Source of the DNA: Actinocatenispora sp036503555
GTDB taxonomy: Bacteria > Actinomycetota > Actinomycetes > Mycobacteriales > Micromonosporaceae
Length of the DNA: 64,000 nucleotides
Direction: 5' to 3'
Assembly (NCBI GenBank): GCA_036503555.1
Contig: DASXWQ010000067.1
Coordinates: 246,148 to 310,147 of the forward strand
Shown piece after piece: positions 39,521 through 49,570 of this stretch. A program made the translations under genes and the position numbers. The first letter of the stretch is position 1; each line of letters starts with the position of its first letter. The notes below the pieces were generated by a model that saw nothing but the letters and a program-made list of their open reading frames with translations, was not told the origin of the DNA and made no database searches.

Positions 39521-41151
39521 CGGTACCCGCCGACGGTCGTGACGAAGCGGACCGCGTCCGTGTTCGTCTGGTCGACGGCGAGGTCGGCGTCGGTCGCGGA
39601 GCGAACCGTCCTGCCGCCGATCGTCAGGTCCTGGAACGTCACGTCGGCGACGGTGTGGTCCGGGTCGATGCCGTGCACCTGGCTCGGTATCCGGAACGGA
39701 CCGTCCGCGGTGACGTTGCGGAAGATCAGGTCACGGACCTGCCCGTAGCCGAGCGTCGGGTCGTACCACTTGTTGTTCTCGATGGTGAGGTCGAAGAGCC
39801 GGTAGTGCGCGTCCTCGACCCGGATGTTCTCGAACAGGTAGCGGCTCATCGTCGCGGCGCCGGCGTGCAGGGAGCGGAAGACGCCGGACTTCTGGATCGA
39901 GTTGTGCTCGGCGTGGATCACGTCGTCGTCGTAGACGTGGAAGTCGGCCGCGTCCTGCTCGATGTTCCAGCTGATCATGAACGGCGCGCCGTTCTCCAGC
40001 TGCCAGACGGTGTTGTGCCGGGCGATCGTGTCGCCCCAGAACAGTTTGATCGAGTCGTCGTCGACCTTGACGAAGTTGTCCTCCAGCACCGACTTGTGCC
40101 CGCCGACCATGCCGTCGGTCGAGTACCACCACGACATCACCTTGACGTTGTGGATCGTGGTGTACTGCGCCAGCGCGCGGACGTTGAACCGCGGCCCGTT
40201 CACCAGGGTGATGCCCTCGACCAGCAGGTTGGTGGACGACTGGTCGGCGATGTCGATCATCCCGGGCTGGCCCTTGTTCGAGTCCTGGTCGCCGGTGTCC
40301 AGGAAGCCGCCGTCGAGTACGCCGCGACCCTTGATCGTCACGTCGTGCACCGCGCCGTGGGCGATGAACGCACCCTCGACGTACGCGCCGCCGGCCAGGT
40401 AGACGGTCTCGTTGTCGTGCAGTTCCACCCCGCTGCCGAGGTGGTGGACGCCGGGGCCGAAGTACAGCACGTTGTCGTCGCCGGTGGCCGGCGGTGTGTC
40501 CACCTCCGGCGGGTTCGCGAACACCAGCATCGGATGGGTCACGTAGTCGCCGGCCTGCGGCGTGAACTCGACGCTCACGTTCGCGGCCGACGTCATCGGG
40601 AAGACGCACGTCTGCCCGACCAGCCGCGCGCGAACGTGCGCCGAGGCCGGACGCACCAGGCAGCCGGTGGCCGCGACGGGCTGTCGCGCGCTCACCGCGA
40701 CCACCACCCGGCCGGTGAAGGAGAACGACGTCCAGGAGGTGTCGGCCTCCTTGTTGGTGTCGGTCTTGCGCGCCAGCGCCTGGTACACGAACGACGACCG
40801 GGCATCTCCCGGCCGCTGCGTCACGCTCACCCGGTACTGGTCCGAGGCGGTCACACCGGCCGGCGCCGGGTACGTCCACAGCGCCGGGCGCTGCCGCGGC
40901 GGGGTGATGTCGCCGTACGCGAGTCGCGAGCGGTGCGCGGCGACCTCCCGCGCCACCGCGTCGGTGGTACGGGTGATCTGGTCGGCGGTGGCGTCGACCC
41001 GCGGCAACGGCCCGTCCACCGGCGTCACCGCACCGCCCTGGTGGTACTCGGTGCCGACGTAGCGGTGCGCCTCGTACGCGCCGGCCGGTGCGGCGCCGAG
41101 CGCGACCAGGGCGAGGGCGAGGGCGGCGGTGACGACGCGTACCCGCTTCAT
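39517..41151 (-). CDS. Secreted beta-helix glycoside hydrolase (GH28/GH49-like), paralog B
   Basis: 544 residues with a signal peptide (about 1-25, ALVALGAAPAGA), the same N-terminal sandwich and beta-helix as paralog A, and shared strings such as NVRALAQYTTI and WQLENGAPFMISWN. The acidic core is VKVDDDSIKLFWGD. Tight overlap with both neighbours (ATGA with paralog C, GTGA with the esterase) suggests coordinated production of several enzymes for one glycan. Confidence 0.8.
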   Translation of the reverse strand: MKRVRVVTAALALALVALGAAPAGAYEAHRYVGTEYHQGGAVTPVDGPLPRVDATADQITRTTDAVAREVAAHRSRLAYGDITPPRQRPALWTYPAPAGVTASDQYRVSVTQRPGDARSSFVYQALARKTDTNKEADTSWTSFSFTGRVVVAVSARQPVAATGCLVRPASAHVRARLVGQTCVFPMTSAANVSVEFTPQAGDYVTHPMLVFANPPEVDTPPATGDDNVLYFGPGVHHLGSGVELHDNETVYLAGGAYVEGAFIAHGAVHDVTIKGRGVLDGGFLDTGDQDSNKGQPGMIDIADQSSTNLLVEGITLVNGPRFNVRALAQYTTIHNVKVMSWWYSTDGMVGGHKSVLEDNFVKVDDDSIKLFWGDTIARHNTVWQLENGAPFMISWNIEQDAADFHVYDDDVIHAEHNSIQKSGVFRSLHAGAATMSRYLFENIRVEDAHYRLFDLTIENNKWYDPTLGYGQVRDLIFRNVTADGPFRIPSQVHGIDPDHTVADVTFQDLTIGGRTVRSATDADLAVDQTNTDAVRFVTTVGGYR

Positions 41152-42851
41152 CGGTGTCCTCCGCAGTCGGGGCCGGCCAGGACGCGGATCTGGCTGGTGG
41201 CGTCCGGGTCGAGCTGGAGGTTGGCCTGGTCCGCCGTGGTCAGGCAGCTGTCGCCCATCCGCAGGTCGACGAGGTCGACGTTGCGGAAGCCGTGGTCGGC
41301 GTCGATGCCGTTGACCACGCTGGGCAGGGTGAACGCGGAGGCGGGCGGCGCGGTGATGTCGCGGAAGACCAGCTCGGAGAACGAGCCGTACCCGAGCGTC
41401 GGGTCGTACCAGGTGTTGTGCTCGACGTTCAGGTAGAAGAGACGGTACGTGGCGTCCTCGATGTGGATGCGCTCGAAGAGGTAGCGCTGGAGGTGACCGG
41501 CGCCGGCGTGCCGCGCGTCGAACACGCCCTGGGTCGGCGCGTTGTACTGCTCGACGTGGATGACGTCGTCGTCGTGGACGTGGAAGTCGGCCGAGTCCTG
41601 CTCGATGTTCCAGCTGAGCATGAACGGCGCGCCGTTCTCCAGCTGCCACACCACGTTGTCGCGGACCACGCCGTCGCCCCAGAACAGCTTCAGCGAGTCC
41701 TCGTTCACCTTGACGAAGTTGTGTTCGACCAGGCTCCTGTCACCGGCGACGATCCCGTCGGTGTTGATCCACCATCCGATCATCTTCACGTTCCGCACCG
41801 TCGTGTACGAGCTGAGGGCGCGCACGTTCAGCCGCGGTCCGTCGACGAGGGTCAGACCGTCGACCAGCACGTTGCTCGACGTCGGGTTCGTGGCGCAGGT
41901 ACGGGCCGGGTCGCCCTGGTTGTCGCAGCGGATGTCGATGAGGCCGGGCTGCTTCTTGTTCTCGGCCTGGTTTCCGGTGTCGAGGAACAGGCCGTCCAGC
42001 ACCCCGCGGCCCTTGATGACCACGTTGCGCACGTCGACGCCGACGAACGTGCCTTCGACCCACGCGCCGCCGGCCAGGTAGACGGTCTCGTTGGAGTGCA
42101 GTGGGACGTTGGCGCCTATGTGGTGCACGCCCGGACCGAAGTAGAGGACGTTCTCGTCGCCCGGTGAGGGCGCCGCCCGCTCCAGCGGGTTGGCGAACAG
42201 CAGCATCGGATGGGTCACCACCGGGCCGTCCTGGGGAGTGAACTCCACGGACAGGTTCGCCGGCCGCGTCAGGGCGAGCGTGCAGGTGCCGCCGTGGTAC
42301 CAGGTGCGGACTCCCGCCGACGCCGGACGGACCAGGCAGCCGGTCGCGTCGGTGCGGTGCCGGGCCCGTACCGACACGACGATCGGCCCGCGGAACGAGA
42401 ACGACGACCACGACGTGTCCAGCTCGCGGTTGCCCGGCCGCCGCACCGCGCGGGTGTACGTGACCGGATCGTACGACCGGCCGGCCTGCGAAACCGTTGT
42501 GGCGTAGAGGGTCGACGCCGGTTCGACGTCCGGGCGCGGGTAGGTCACGACCTGCGGACGCCCGGCGGTGACCGCGTAGTCGTCGGCGCTGTAGGGCAAC
42601 CGCGCGCGCTGGCGAGCCAGGTCGGCGAGCATCGTGTCGGTCGACGCGCTGATCTGCCGGCCCAGCCCGTCCACGTCCGGTTGCGGCCCGGACAGCGGCG
42701 TGGTCCGGCCGTAGTCGTACTGGGTGCCCACGTACGGGGTGCCGCCGGGCGGGGCGCCGTTGGCGGGTGAGGTGCCGGCGAGCGCCGCCGCCGTCGCGGT
42801 CACCGCGACGACGACGGTGCAGAGTCTGCGAAGACGGATCCGAGCGCGCAT
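41148..42851 (-). CDS. Secreted beta-helix glycoside hydrolase (GH28/GH49-like), paralog C
   Basis: 567 residues, signal peptide then the same sandwich and beta-helix. Differences include an insert with three Cys around RCDNQGDPARTCATN, which may form a disulfide-bonded loop, and NEDSLKLFWGD in place of NDDSIKLFWGD. The first ~50 nt including the AGAGGAG ribosome site are nearly identical to those of paralog A, a sign of recent duplication or gene conversion. First of the glycosidase block after a strong hairpin. Confidence 0.8.
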   Translation of the reverse strand: MRARIRLRRLCTVVVAVTATAAALAGTSPANGAPPGGTPYVGTQYDYGRTTPLSGPQPDVDGLGRQISASTDTMLADLARQRARLPYSADDYAVTAGRPQVVTYPRPDVEPASTLYATTVSQAGRSYDPVTYTRAVRRPGNRELDTSWSSFSFRGPIVVSVRARHRTDATGCLVRPASAGVRTWYHGGTCTLALTRPANLSVEFTPQDGPVVTHPMLLFANPLERAAPSPGDENVLYFGPGVHHIGANVPLHSNETVYLAGGAWVEGTFVGVDVRNVVIKGRGVLDGLFLDTGNQAENKKQPGLIDIRCDNQGDPARTCATNPTSSNVLVDGLTLVDGPRLNVRALSSYTTVRNVKMIGWWINTDGIVAGDRSLVEHNFVKVNEDSLKLFWGDGVVRDNVVWQLENGAPFMLSWNIEQDSADFHVHDDDVIHVEQYNAPTQGVFDARHAGAGHLQRYLFERIHIEDATYRLFYLNVEHNTWYDPTLGYGSFSELVFRDITAPPASAFTLPSVVNGIDADHGFRNVDLVDLRMGDSCLTTADQANLQLDPDATSQIRVLAGPDCGGHR

Positions 42852-42893
42852 GGGGACTCCTCTGCTGGGGGATGAGGATCGCCTCGGTACTGA

Positions 42894-42923
42894 GCGGCCC
42901 CGACGCCGTCCCGTCGGGGCCGC
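42894..42923 (-). terminator. 12-bp-stem hairpin within glycan locus
   Basis: GCGGCCCCGACG (42894-42905) and CGTCGGGGCCGC (42912-42923) pair perfectly around a 6-nt loop, between the second sulfatase and paralog C. It may cut transcription between the uptake and the glycosidase parts, or protect mRNA 3' ends. Confidence 0.65.
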
Positions 42924-42932
42924 GGTGGTGGT

Positions 42933-44345
42933 TCAGCCGAACCGCAGCAGGTGCTCCGCGTTGGCGTCCCACTCGTTCAACCCGGGTACGCCGAAGGCGG
43001 GCGCCAGCACGTAGTGGTCGTACGTCTCGGCCATCCGGTCGCGCAGCAGCTGGTGGTGGTGGCGTACCAGCTCGGCGTGGTCGGGGTCGTCGACGAGGTT
43101 CGTCAGCTCGTACGGATCGGTGTCCAGGTCGAAGAACTGCCACGGCTTGCCGCCGTGCGCGTCGCCGATGACGGTGTACTTGTAGCGCCGGGTACGCAGG
43201 CCGCGCCACGTCTCGTCGTGGTACAGGATCTTGGGGCGCATCTCGGCGACGAACTCCAGCAGCACGCCCTCGCGGTCGAGCGCGTCGGCCTGCCCGCGGG
43301 CGATCGGCGCCAGGTCGAGCCCGGGTTTCTCGTCGCGTGGCGTGATGCCGGCGAGGCCGAGCAGCGTCGGGAACAGGTCCTCGGTGCAGACCGGTTCGTC
43401 GACCACGCGGCCACCGCCGCCGACGTTCCCGACGATCAGCGGGATGCCGAGCGACTCCTCCCACGGTCGCTGCTTCGCGAGTACGCCGTGGCAGCCGAGC
43501 AGTTCCCCGTGGTCGGCGGTGAGCGCGATGACCGTGTCGTCGAGCGTGCCGGCCTCGCGCAGCGCGGCGACGAGCCGGCCGACGTTGTCGTCGAGGTTCT
43601 CGATCATCGCGTAGTAGGTGCGCAGGTCGTCGAGGAGGTCGGCGTTGCCGTCGCCGCGGGCGCGGATCTTGTAGTCCTTGCCCAGCTCGACGTTGTCCCG
43701 CAGCACCAGCTCCCGGTCCTTCCACCGGTCCAGATATTCAGGGGGCGCGGTGAACATCGGGTGCGGCGGCTCGACCGACAGCACCATCGCGTACGGCTTG
43801 TCGCGCGCGGCGGTCGCGTAGTCCGACGCCATCGAGAACAGCGCGTCGGTCTGGTACCCCTCGATCTTGTGCATGGTGGGGTCGTCGTTGGTGGAGTACC
43901 AGGTGTCGTACGGGTCGTTGCAGATGTCGAAGCCGCTGAACGTGCCGAACCGACCCTGGAACGGCCGCGGCACCGGCGTACGCGACGCCTTGACGACGGT
44001 GTGCCCGGGGTAGTGGCCGAAGTTTCCGTACAGGTGCCACTTGCCGAACAGCGCCGTGTCGTACCCGTGCTCGTTGAACTCGTCGGCGAGGGTCCGCTCG
44101 GCCGGCGACATCCGCCACTCGATCGCCGGGATGAACCGCGTGTGCGCGTACTCGCCGGTCATCACCGTGAAGCGGTACGGCACGCAGACCGGGTACGTCG
44201 ACGAGGCGGCGGTGAAGCGGGCGCCGGACTCGGCCAGCGCGTCGATGTGCGGCGTCGACACGTTCGGGTCGCCGTAGCAGCCGAGCGCCTGGCGCCGTAA
44301 CTGGTCGGAGATGATCATGATGACGTTGGGACGGTCAGTGCTCAC
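42933..44345 (-). CDS. Type I sulfatase (second copy)
   Basis: 470 residues. NVIMIISDQLRRQALGCYG begins the domain. The formylglycine motif is CVPYRFTVMTGEYA (C-x-P-x-R), then GKWHLYGNFGHYPG and the metal site IALTADHGELLGCHG. It is closer to the choline-sulfatase/DUF229-like branch than the other copy. GTG 44345 overlaps the permease stop (GTGA). No signal peptide, so it probably acts on imported sulfated sugars. Confidence 0.9.
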   Translation of the reverse strand: MSTDRPNVIMIISDQLRRQALGCYGDPNVSTPHIDALAESGARFTAASSTYPVCVPYRFTVMTGEYAHTRFIPAIEWRMSPAERTLADEFNEHGYDTALFGKWHLYGNFGHYPGHTVVKASRTPVPRPFQGRFGTFSGFDICNDPYDTWYSTNDDPTMHKIEGYQTDALFSMASDYATAARDKPYAMVLSVEPPHPMFTAPPEYLDRWKDRELVLRDNVELGKDYKIRARGDGNADLLDDLRTYYAMIENLDDNVGRLVAALREAGTLDDTVIALTADHGELLGCHGVLAKQRPWEESLGIPLIVGNVGGGGRVVDEPVCTEDLFPTLLGLAGITPRDEKPGLDLAPIARGQADALDREGVLLEFVAEMRPKILYHDETWRGLRTRRYKYTVIGDAHGGKPWQFFDLDTDPYELTNLVDDPDHAELVRHHHQLLRDRMAETYDHYVLAPAFGVPGLNEWDANAEHLLRFG

Positions 44346-45226
44346 TTCAGACCACCAGATGTCAGGCCGGCGACGAACCGTCGCTGCAGCGCGAGGAACA
44401 GGATCAGGATCGGTACGAGCATGAACAGCGCGGCCGCGCTGGACAGCCCCCAGTTCGTCGAGTTCTCGTCCTGGAAGGCCATGAAGCTCGTGGAGATGGG
44501 ACGCTTCGTCGGGTCGTGGATGAACGTGATCGCCCAGAAGAACTCGTTCCACGCCCACAGCCCGACGACCAGGGCGACCGTCATCAGGCCGGGCCAGGCG
44601 AGCGGCAGCATCACCCGGCGCGCGATCTGCACCTCGGACGCGCCGTCCAGCCGGCCCGCCTCGACGTACTCCTTCGGCACCTTCAGCAGGAACGACCGCA
44701 GCAGCAGCGTCGCGAACGGCGCGTCGGTCGCCCAGTAGACGATCATCAGCCCGAACAGGTTGTCGGTCAGCCGCAGGTCCGTCCACAGCGAGAACAGCGG
44801 TACCACGAACAGCTGCACCGGCATGGAGCTGGCGAGGAACAGGTACGTGATGACGCCGCCGCGGCCGGGCACGTCGAGATGCGACAACGCGTACGCGGCG
44901 AGGCCGGCGATCACGCACGTGCCGAGGGCCGACCCGACGACGAGGATCGCGCTGTTGCGCATCGTGGTACCGAAGTCGCCCTGCTGCCAGGCCGTCGTGA
45001 AGTTGTCCCAGCTCAACGACGTCGGCGGGGAGAGCGGGCTGGACCCGATCTGCGCGTTGCTCTTGAACGCGTTGAACACCATCAGCACGGCCGGCCCGAT
45101 CGCGAACAACGCCAGCACCGTCAGCACCAGGTACGCCGGGAAGTGGAAGCGGCGCAGTCCCCGGCGCCGGGCGGCCGGGTCGCGGCGCAGCGTGGGTGTG
45201 CTGCGTTCGATGACGCCTGTGCTCAC
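44342..45226 (-). CDS. ABC sugar transporter permease (MalG type)
   Basis: 294 residues, six hydrophobic helices, with the ATPase-contact EAA loop EYVEAGRLDGASEVQIARRV and the C-terminal QRRFVAGLTSGGLK typical of MalG-type CUT1 permeases. It overlaps the second permease (GTGA) and the sulfatase. No ATPase gene is present in the locus, so a shared MsiK-type ATPase elsewhere is probably used. Confidence 0.95.
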   Translation of the reverse strand: MSTGVIERSTPTLRRDPAARRRGLRRFHFPAYLVLTVLALFAIGPAVLMVFNAFKSNAQIGSSPLSPPTSLSWDNFTTAWQQGDFGTTMRNSAILVVGSALGTCVIAGLAAYALSHLDVPGRGGVITYLFLASSMPVQLFVVPLFSLWTDLRLTDNLFGLMIVYWATDAPFATLLLRSFLLKVPKEYVEAGRLDGASEVQIARRVMLPLAWPGLMTVALVVGLWAWNEFFWAITFIHDPTKRPISTSFMAFQDENSTNWGLSSAAALFMLVPILILFLALQRRFVAGLTSGGLK

Positions 45227-46110
45227 TCTTCCCACCCCTTGCGCCGCAGGAACTGGTACACGGCCAGCACGACGCCCACGACGACGGTCATGGTGAGGCC
45301 GAGCGCCGCGGCGTAGCCGGCCGAGTACTGGTTGAACGCCTCGTCGTACATGAGGGTCGACACCACGTCGGACGAGTTGGCGGGACCGCCGTGGGTCATG
45401 ATGAAGATGTAGTCGAACGCCTTGAGCGACCAGATGATCGTCATCAGCACCACGAAGATCATCGTGGGCCGGATGCCCGGCAGCGTCACCGACAGGAACT
45501 GCCGCCACCGGCTCGCGCCGTCGAGCCGGGCCGCCTCGTACAGCTGGACGTCGACGCCCTGCATCGCGGCGAAGAAGATCACCGCGAGGAAACCCCACCA
45601 GTGCCAGTCGACGACGAAGTTCACCGCGTACAGCGAGGTCTTCGGGTCGCCCAGCCACGCCTGGCTGATGCCGAACGTGTGCCCGATGCCGCTGTCCGGT
45701 GACAGCAGCATCTTCCAGATCGCGGCGTTGACGACGCTGGCCGTCACGTACGGGATGAAGAACAGCGTGCGGTAGAGCATCCGGAACCGCGTCACCTGGT
45801 TGATCAGGTGCGCGCCCAACAACCCCAGCACCATCGGCACGGTCAGGAACAGCACGAACCAGATCGCGTTGTGCAGCAACGCCTCCCGTACCGCCGGGTC
45901 GGTGACGGCACGGGTGTAGTTGGCGAGGCCGACGAACTTCGCCGGGCCGATGCCGGACCAGTCGGTGAACGAGTACCAGACCGTCGCGAGCGACGGGCCG
46001 AGTACCACGACGACGTTGAGAAGCAGCAGCGGCGCGAGGAACGCCCACCCGACCAGCCCGCGCCGCAGCCGCAACCGGTTGCGCGGCGGGGACGCGGAGG
46101 CCGTCGTCAT
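45223..46110 (-). CDS. ABC sugar transporter permease (MalF type)
   Basis: 295 residues. Helical start RGLVGWAFLAPLLLLNVVVV, EAA loop YEAARLDGASRWRQFLSVTL with the conserved Gly, and the CUT1-typical MTHGGPANSSDVVSTLMYDEAF. It pairs with the MalG-type permease and the binding protein to form the importer core. Overlaps both by 4 nt. Confidence 0.95.
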   Translation of the reverse strand: MTTASASPPRNRLRLRRGLVGWAFLAPLLLLNVVVVLGPSLATVWYSFTDWSGIGPAKFVGLANYTRAVTDPAVREALLHNAIWFVLFLTVPMVLGLLGAHLINQVTRFRMLYRTLFFIPYVTASVVNAAIWKMLLSPDSGIGHTFGISQAWLGDPKTSLYAVNFVVDWHWWGFLAVIFFAAMQGVDVQLYEAARLDGASRWRQFLSVTLPGIRPTMIFVVLMTIIWSLKAFDYIFIMTHGGPANSSDVVSTLMYDEAFNQYSAGYAAALGLTMTVVVGVVLAVYQFLRRKGWEE

Positions 46111-47507
46111 CGCGACGCCCGCGGCATGATCTCCGGCACCGTGCCCTGCTGCTTCTCCTGCGCGAACAGGTCCGCGAGCTGCTGGCAGTAGGCGGCCGGC
46201 GTGATCTTGTTCGTCAGGACCTTCTCCAGGCCCTCGTACACGAACGTGTCGGACTTCGGCGGCCACCAGGTCCACGTGACGTAGCCGTAGTTGCCCTTCT
46301 CGATCGCCCCGTTGAGCGCGGTGAGCACCCGGGCGGCGCGCGGATCGGTACGGGCCGGGATGTCGGCGGCGGCGTAGTCGATCGGGATGTTGTACGTGGC
46401 GGGCACGTCCGCCATCCGGCCCATCGCGGCGGTCTTGTCGCCGTAGTACCAGTTGAGGAAGTTCGCCGCCGCGTCCTGGTTGCGGCTCGCCTGGTTGATG
46501 GCGAAGGACCCGCCGACCCCGATCGGGTACGTGTCGGGCCGCACCGACGACGACAGCGGCGGGACGGGCATCCAGTCCCAGTCGTTGTCGTTGCCGGCCT
46601 TCGCGCCGAAGTACTGGCCGACGTTGCTCATGAACCACTCGCCCTGCGGGATGGTCGCGACCTTGCCCTTGCCGAAGCTCGCGCCGATCTCCGCCGCCGG
46701 GACCGAGAAGTACTTGCTGACGCTGCCGCCGATCCAGCCCTTGTCGAAGTACGACTTGAGCAGCGTGACCGCGTCGACGAAGACCGGGTCGGAGAACTTC
46801 GCCTTGCCGGTGAGCGCCTGGTACACCGCGTCCGGGCCGGAGAAGTTGTTCCAGAACACCGTCATCAGCCACTCGCTGGCGGCTGCCCAGTCGGTGTTGG
46901 ACGAGCCGAACGGCACGATGCCGTGGCCCGCCGCCTCGGTCGCGAACGCCTCCAGCTCGGACCGGCTCTTCGGCGTGGTCCAACCCTTCGCGCCGAACAG
47001 CGTCTTGTTGTAGTACAGCATCATCGTGTCGACGCGCATCGGCAGCGCGTAGAGCTTGCCGTCGATGGTGAAGGCGTTGACCGCCCACTCGGCGAGCTTG
47101 TCGCGCCAGCCCCACTTCTTCGCGTACGGGGTGAGGTCGGCCAACACGTGCGCCTTGCTCCACGCGATGGTCTGCGTGGCGCTCGGGCCGCGTACGACGT
47201 CCGGACCGGACCGCGACTGCAACGCGGTCTGCACCAGCCGGCGCAGGTCCTGACCCTTGTAGTACGTCGTGTTCAGCGTGATCTTCGTGTACGCCTTCTC
47301 GAAGGCGCCGGCCACCTTGTCGGTGAAGTACTTCTGGTTCGCGGCGCCGGTGACGTCGATCCAGAGCTTGACGGTGCCGGTGCCGTTGCCGGTCGAGCCA
47401 CCGCCACCGCCGCCGCAGGCGGCGAGGAGGCCCGGTACGGCGGCGCCGGCGCCGATCAGGCCGGCGCTGGACAGGAGACGACGACGGCTCAGCGAGGGTC
47501 CAGTCAT
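46107..47507 (-). CDS. ABC sugar-binding lipoprotein
   Basis: 466 residues. A twin-arginine style N-terminus (SRRRLLSSAG) leads to the lipobox LLAAC, so it is a lipid-anchored binding protein. The VKLWIDVTG start, NTTYYKGQDLRRLVQTALQS, and QGEWFMSNVG then WWPPKSDTF follow the CUT1 solute-binding pattern. It should capture an oligosaccharide released by the secreted enzymes. Confidence 0.95.
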   Translation of the reverse strand: MTGPSLSRRRLLSSAGLIGAGAAVPGLLAACGGGGGGSTGNGTGTVKLWIDVTGAANQKYFTDKVAGAFEKAYTKITLNTTYYKGQDLRRLVQTALQSRSGPDVVRGPSATQTIAWSKAHVLADLTPYAKKWGWRDKLAEWAVNAFTIDGKLYALPMRVDTMMLYYNKTLFGAKGWTTPKSRSELEAFATEAAGHGIVPFGSSNTDWAAASEWLMTVFWNNFSGPDAVYQALTGKAKFSDPVFVDAVTLLKSYFDKGWIGGSVSKYFSVPAAEIGASFGKGKVATIPQGEWFMSNVGQYFGAKAGNDNDWDWMPVPPLSSSVRPDTYPIGVGGSFAINQASRNQDAAANFLNWYYGDKTAAMGRMADVPATYNIPIDYAAADIPARTDPRAARVLTALNGAIEKGNYGYVTWTWWPPKSDTFVYEGLEKVLTNKITPAAYCQQLADLFAQEKQQGTVPEIMPRASR

Positions 47508-49570
47508 GGCAGGTCCTTGGGGGTGGGGCCGGGCCGGGTGTCCCGCTCGGCGTCGGTGGTCGGGGTGAGCCGCGTGACGTCGACGACCTGCGTCGCGGTA
47601 CGTCCCTCCGTCACGGTCAGCGCGATACCGCCGCTGTCGAAGGCGCCGTCGCGCACGTCGAACAGCGACCGATCGTCGACGCCGGCCCGGATCCGGTCGC
47701 CGTCGACGGTGAGGAACAGCCGGTACGTCTGCCCGAACGTCCAGGCGAACGGCAGCTCGGCGAGCACGGTCGGCTCGCCGGACGGGTTGCCGCGTACCAG
47801 CGAGACGTACTCGCCGGCGAGCTCGACCGCGTAGTAGCGGCCGAGGCCCTGCACGCGGGCGGCGAGGCCGGCCGCGGCGGCGAGGTGCGGCGTGACGTCG
47901 GCGGTGACCGTGTAGTCGCGCCAGTCCCGGGTGCCGGTGACGAGCATGCCGCGGCCCCGGTTCTGCACGATCCGGAACGGCTCCGGCCAGCGGTCGTCGA
48001 ACCGGTCCACCGCCGGTACCCACGCCCGGCGCCACATCGCCCCGCCGTCGGCCGGCCGGGTGAGCCGCACCGTCGGGGCGCCGTCCCAGGTCAGGTCGTG
48101 CAGCGTGGCCGGGCCGGTGGTACGGATGCCGACCGCGACGACGGGCTGCCCGCCGAGGTCCGGCACGGTCCAGACCAGCTCCGTGTCGTGGCCGGCCGGG
48201 CCGTCGACCGTACGCGGCTCGTCGGTGCCGGTGTAGACGTGCAGCACGAGTCGCGCCGCGCCGCCGACCGTCGCCCGTACCGTCTGGCCGGGGTACAGGG
48301 TCGGGCTGGCGACGAGGCCGTAGATCGGCATCTGCTGGGCTTCCGGCGGGATGAACGTCGGCGTGACGACGGTGCCGGCGCCGTCGACGTCGAGCCGGCC
48401 GCCCGCGTTGCGTACGGTCGCGTCGCCGTCGACCACCTCGAAGCCCTGCACCGAGTCGGGCAGAGTGAAGTGGAACCGTTGCGGTGGCACGGAAAGCGGC
48501 TCGGCGCCGGATCGGGCGCGGCCGATCGCGGCGAGGTTCAGCGCCTCCCGCGCGGCGTCGGTGACGCAGGACCCGCCGTCGGCGGCCGGCAGGTACAGGC
48601 GGTCGGCGAGCGGGCCGCGCCAGTCGCGGTGCCCGAGCCCGGCGAGGCCGCCGAAGACGCCGCAGATCGCGCCGACGTTGCCGGCGTTGGAGTCGGTGTC
48701 CCAGCCGGCCGTGCACACCACGGTCATCGCCTCGTCGAACGCGCCGCCGCTGTGCGCCAGCGCGGCGATCACGACCGCGTGGTTGGGTACCACGTGGCAG
48801 TTGCCGCCGTAGCGGTGGTAGCCGTACCTCTCCTCGATGCGGTCCCGCGTCTTCTTCCAGTCGCCGTCTGCGGCCCAGGCCCGTACGTCCCGGTGGATCC
48901 GGGCGATCAGGCTGTCCGCCGGGACCAGCGACACGGCCGCGTCGAGCAGGTCCGGCATCGAGTCGGCGGTGAACGCGCCCGCCACCAACGCCGCCACCAC
49001 CCGGGCGGCGTGGATCGACTCGCCGTCGTGGCTGACCCGTGCGGCCCGCTCGGCCAGGTCCGCGGCGCCGGCCGGGTCGCCCGGGCAGGTCAGCGCGAAG
49101 CCCTCGACGAAGATCTGCGCGCCGACCTGCTCCGCCACCACCGTGCCGTTGCGGGCGATCGACCCGCTCTCCGGCGGCCGGACACCCGCCCGCATCCGCA
49201 GGTACGCGGTGTGCTCGGTGGAGTTGCCCAGGCCGCCCCACCACAGGATCGACGTGTCCGGAACGATGTAGTTGAGCCAGGCGTCGCCGACATCTTCGGA
49301 CGTCGGGTCGACGCCGGCGTCGCGCAGCGCCCGCGGGAACACGAACGTGCCGCTGATGTCGTCGTCGGTCACGACCAGCAGATGGTGCTTGAGCGCCACG
49401 TCGGTGCGGTCGTTGACGTAGTACGTGATGTCGCCCAGCTCGGCCTGGATCCGCTCGAAGCGCCAGCCCTCGTACGGGCGGCCGAGGTAGACGGCGATCA
49501 CCTTGCCGAGGACACCGGCGTACACGCGCTCGACGTGGTCGGCCGGCAGGACGGCCCGGGTGGCGGTCAT
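47504..49570 (-). CDS. ADP-ribosylglycohydrolase-domain protein with C-terminal jelly-roll
   Basis: 688 residues. N-terminal half (about 1-340) is an ADP-ribosylglycohydrolase (DraG/ARH) domain: GVLGKVIAVYLGRPYEG, DDDISGTFVFPRAL, then GWDTDSNAGNVGAICG with paired metal Asp residues. The remainder looks like two beta-sandwich modules (FHFTLPDSVQGFEVVDGDAT, then RWPEPFRIVQNRGRGMLVTG). Placed between rbsD and the binding protein, it may free a ribosyl or other sugar unit for RbsK/RbsD. No secretion signal is seen. Confidence 0.8.
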   Translation of the reverse strand: MTATRAVLPADHVERVYAGVLGKVIAVYLGRPYEGWRFERIQAELGDITYYVNDRTDVALKHHLLVVTDDDISGTFVFPRALRDAGVDPTSEDVGDAWLNYIVPDTSILWWGGLGNSTEHTAYLRMRAGVRPPESGSIARNGTVVAEQVGAQIFVEGFALTCPGDPAGAADLAERAARVSHDGESIHAARVVAALVAGAFTADSMPDLLDAAVSLVPADSLIARIHRDVRAWAADGDWKKTRDRIEERYGYHRYGGNCHVVPNHAVVIAALAHSGGAFDEAMTVVCTAGWDTDSNAGNVGAICGVFGGLAGLGHRDWRGPLADRLYLPAADGGSCVTDAAREALNLAAIGRARSGAEPLSVPPQRFHFTLPDSVQGFEVVDGDATVRNAGGRLDVDGAGTVVTPTFIPPEAQQMPIYGLVASPTLYPGQTVRATVGGAARLVLHVYTGTDEPRTVDGPAGHDTELVWTVPDLGGQPVVAVGIRTTGPATLHDLTWDGAPTVRLTRPADGGAMWRRAWVPAVDRFDDRWPEPFRIVQNRGRGMLVTGTRDWRDYTVTADVTPHLAAAAGLAARVQGLGRYYAVELAGEYVSLVRGNPSGEPTVLAELPFAWTFGQTYRLFLTVDGDRIRAGVDDRSLFDVRDGAFDSGGIALTVTEGRTATQVVDVTRLTPTTDAERDTRPGPTPKDLP

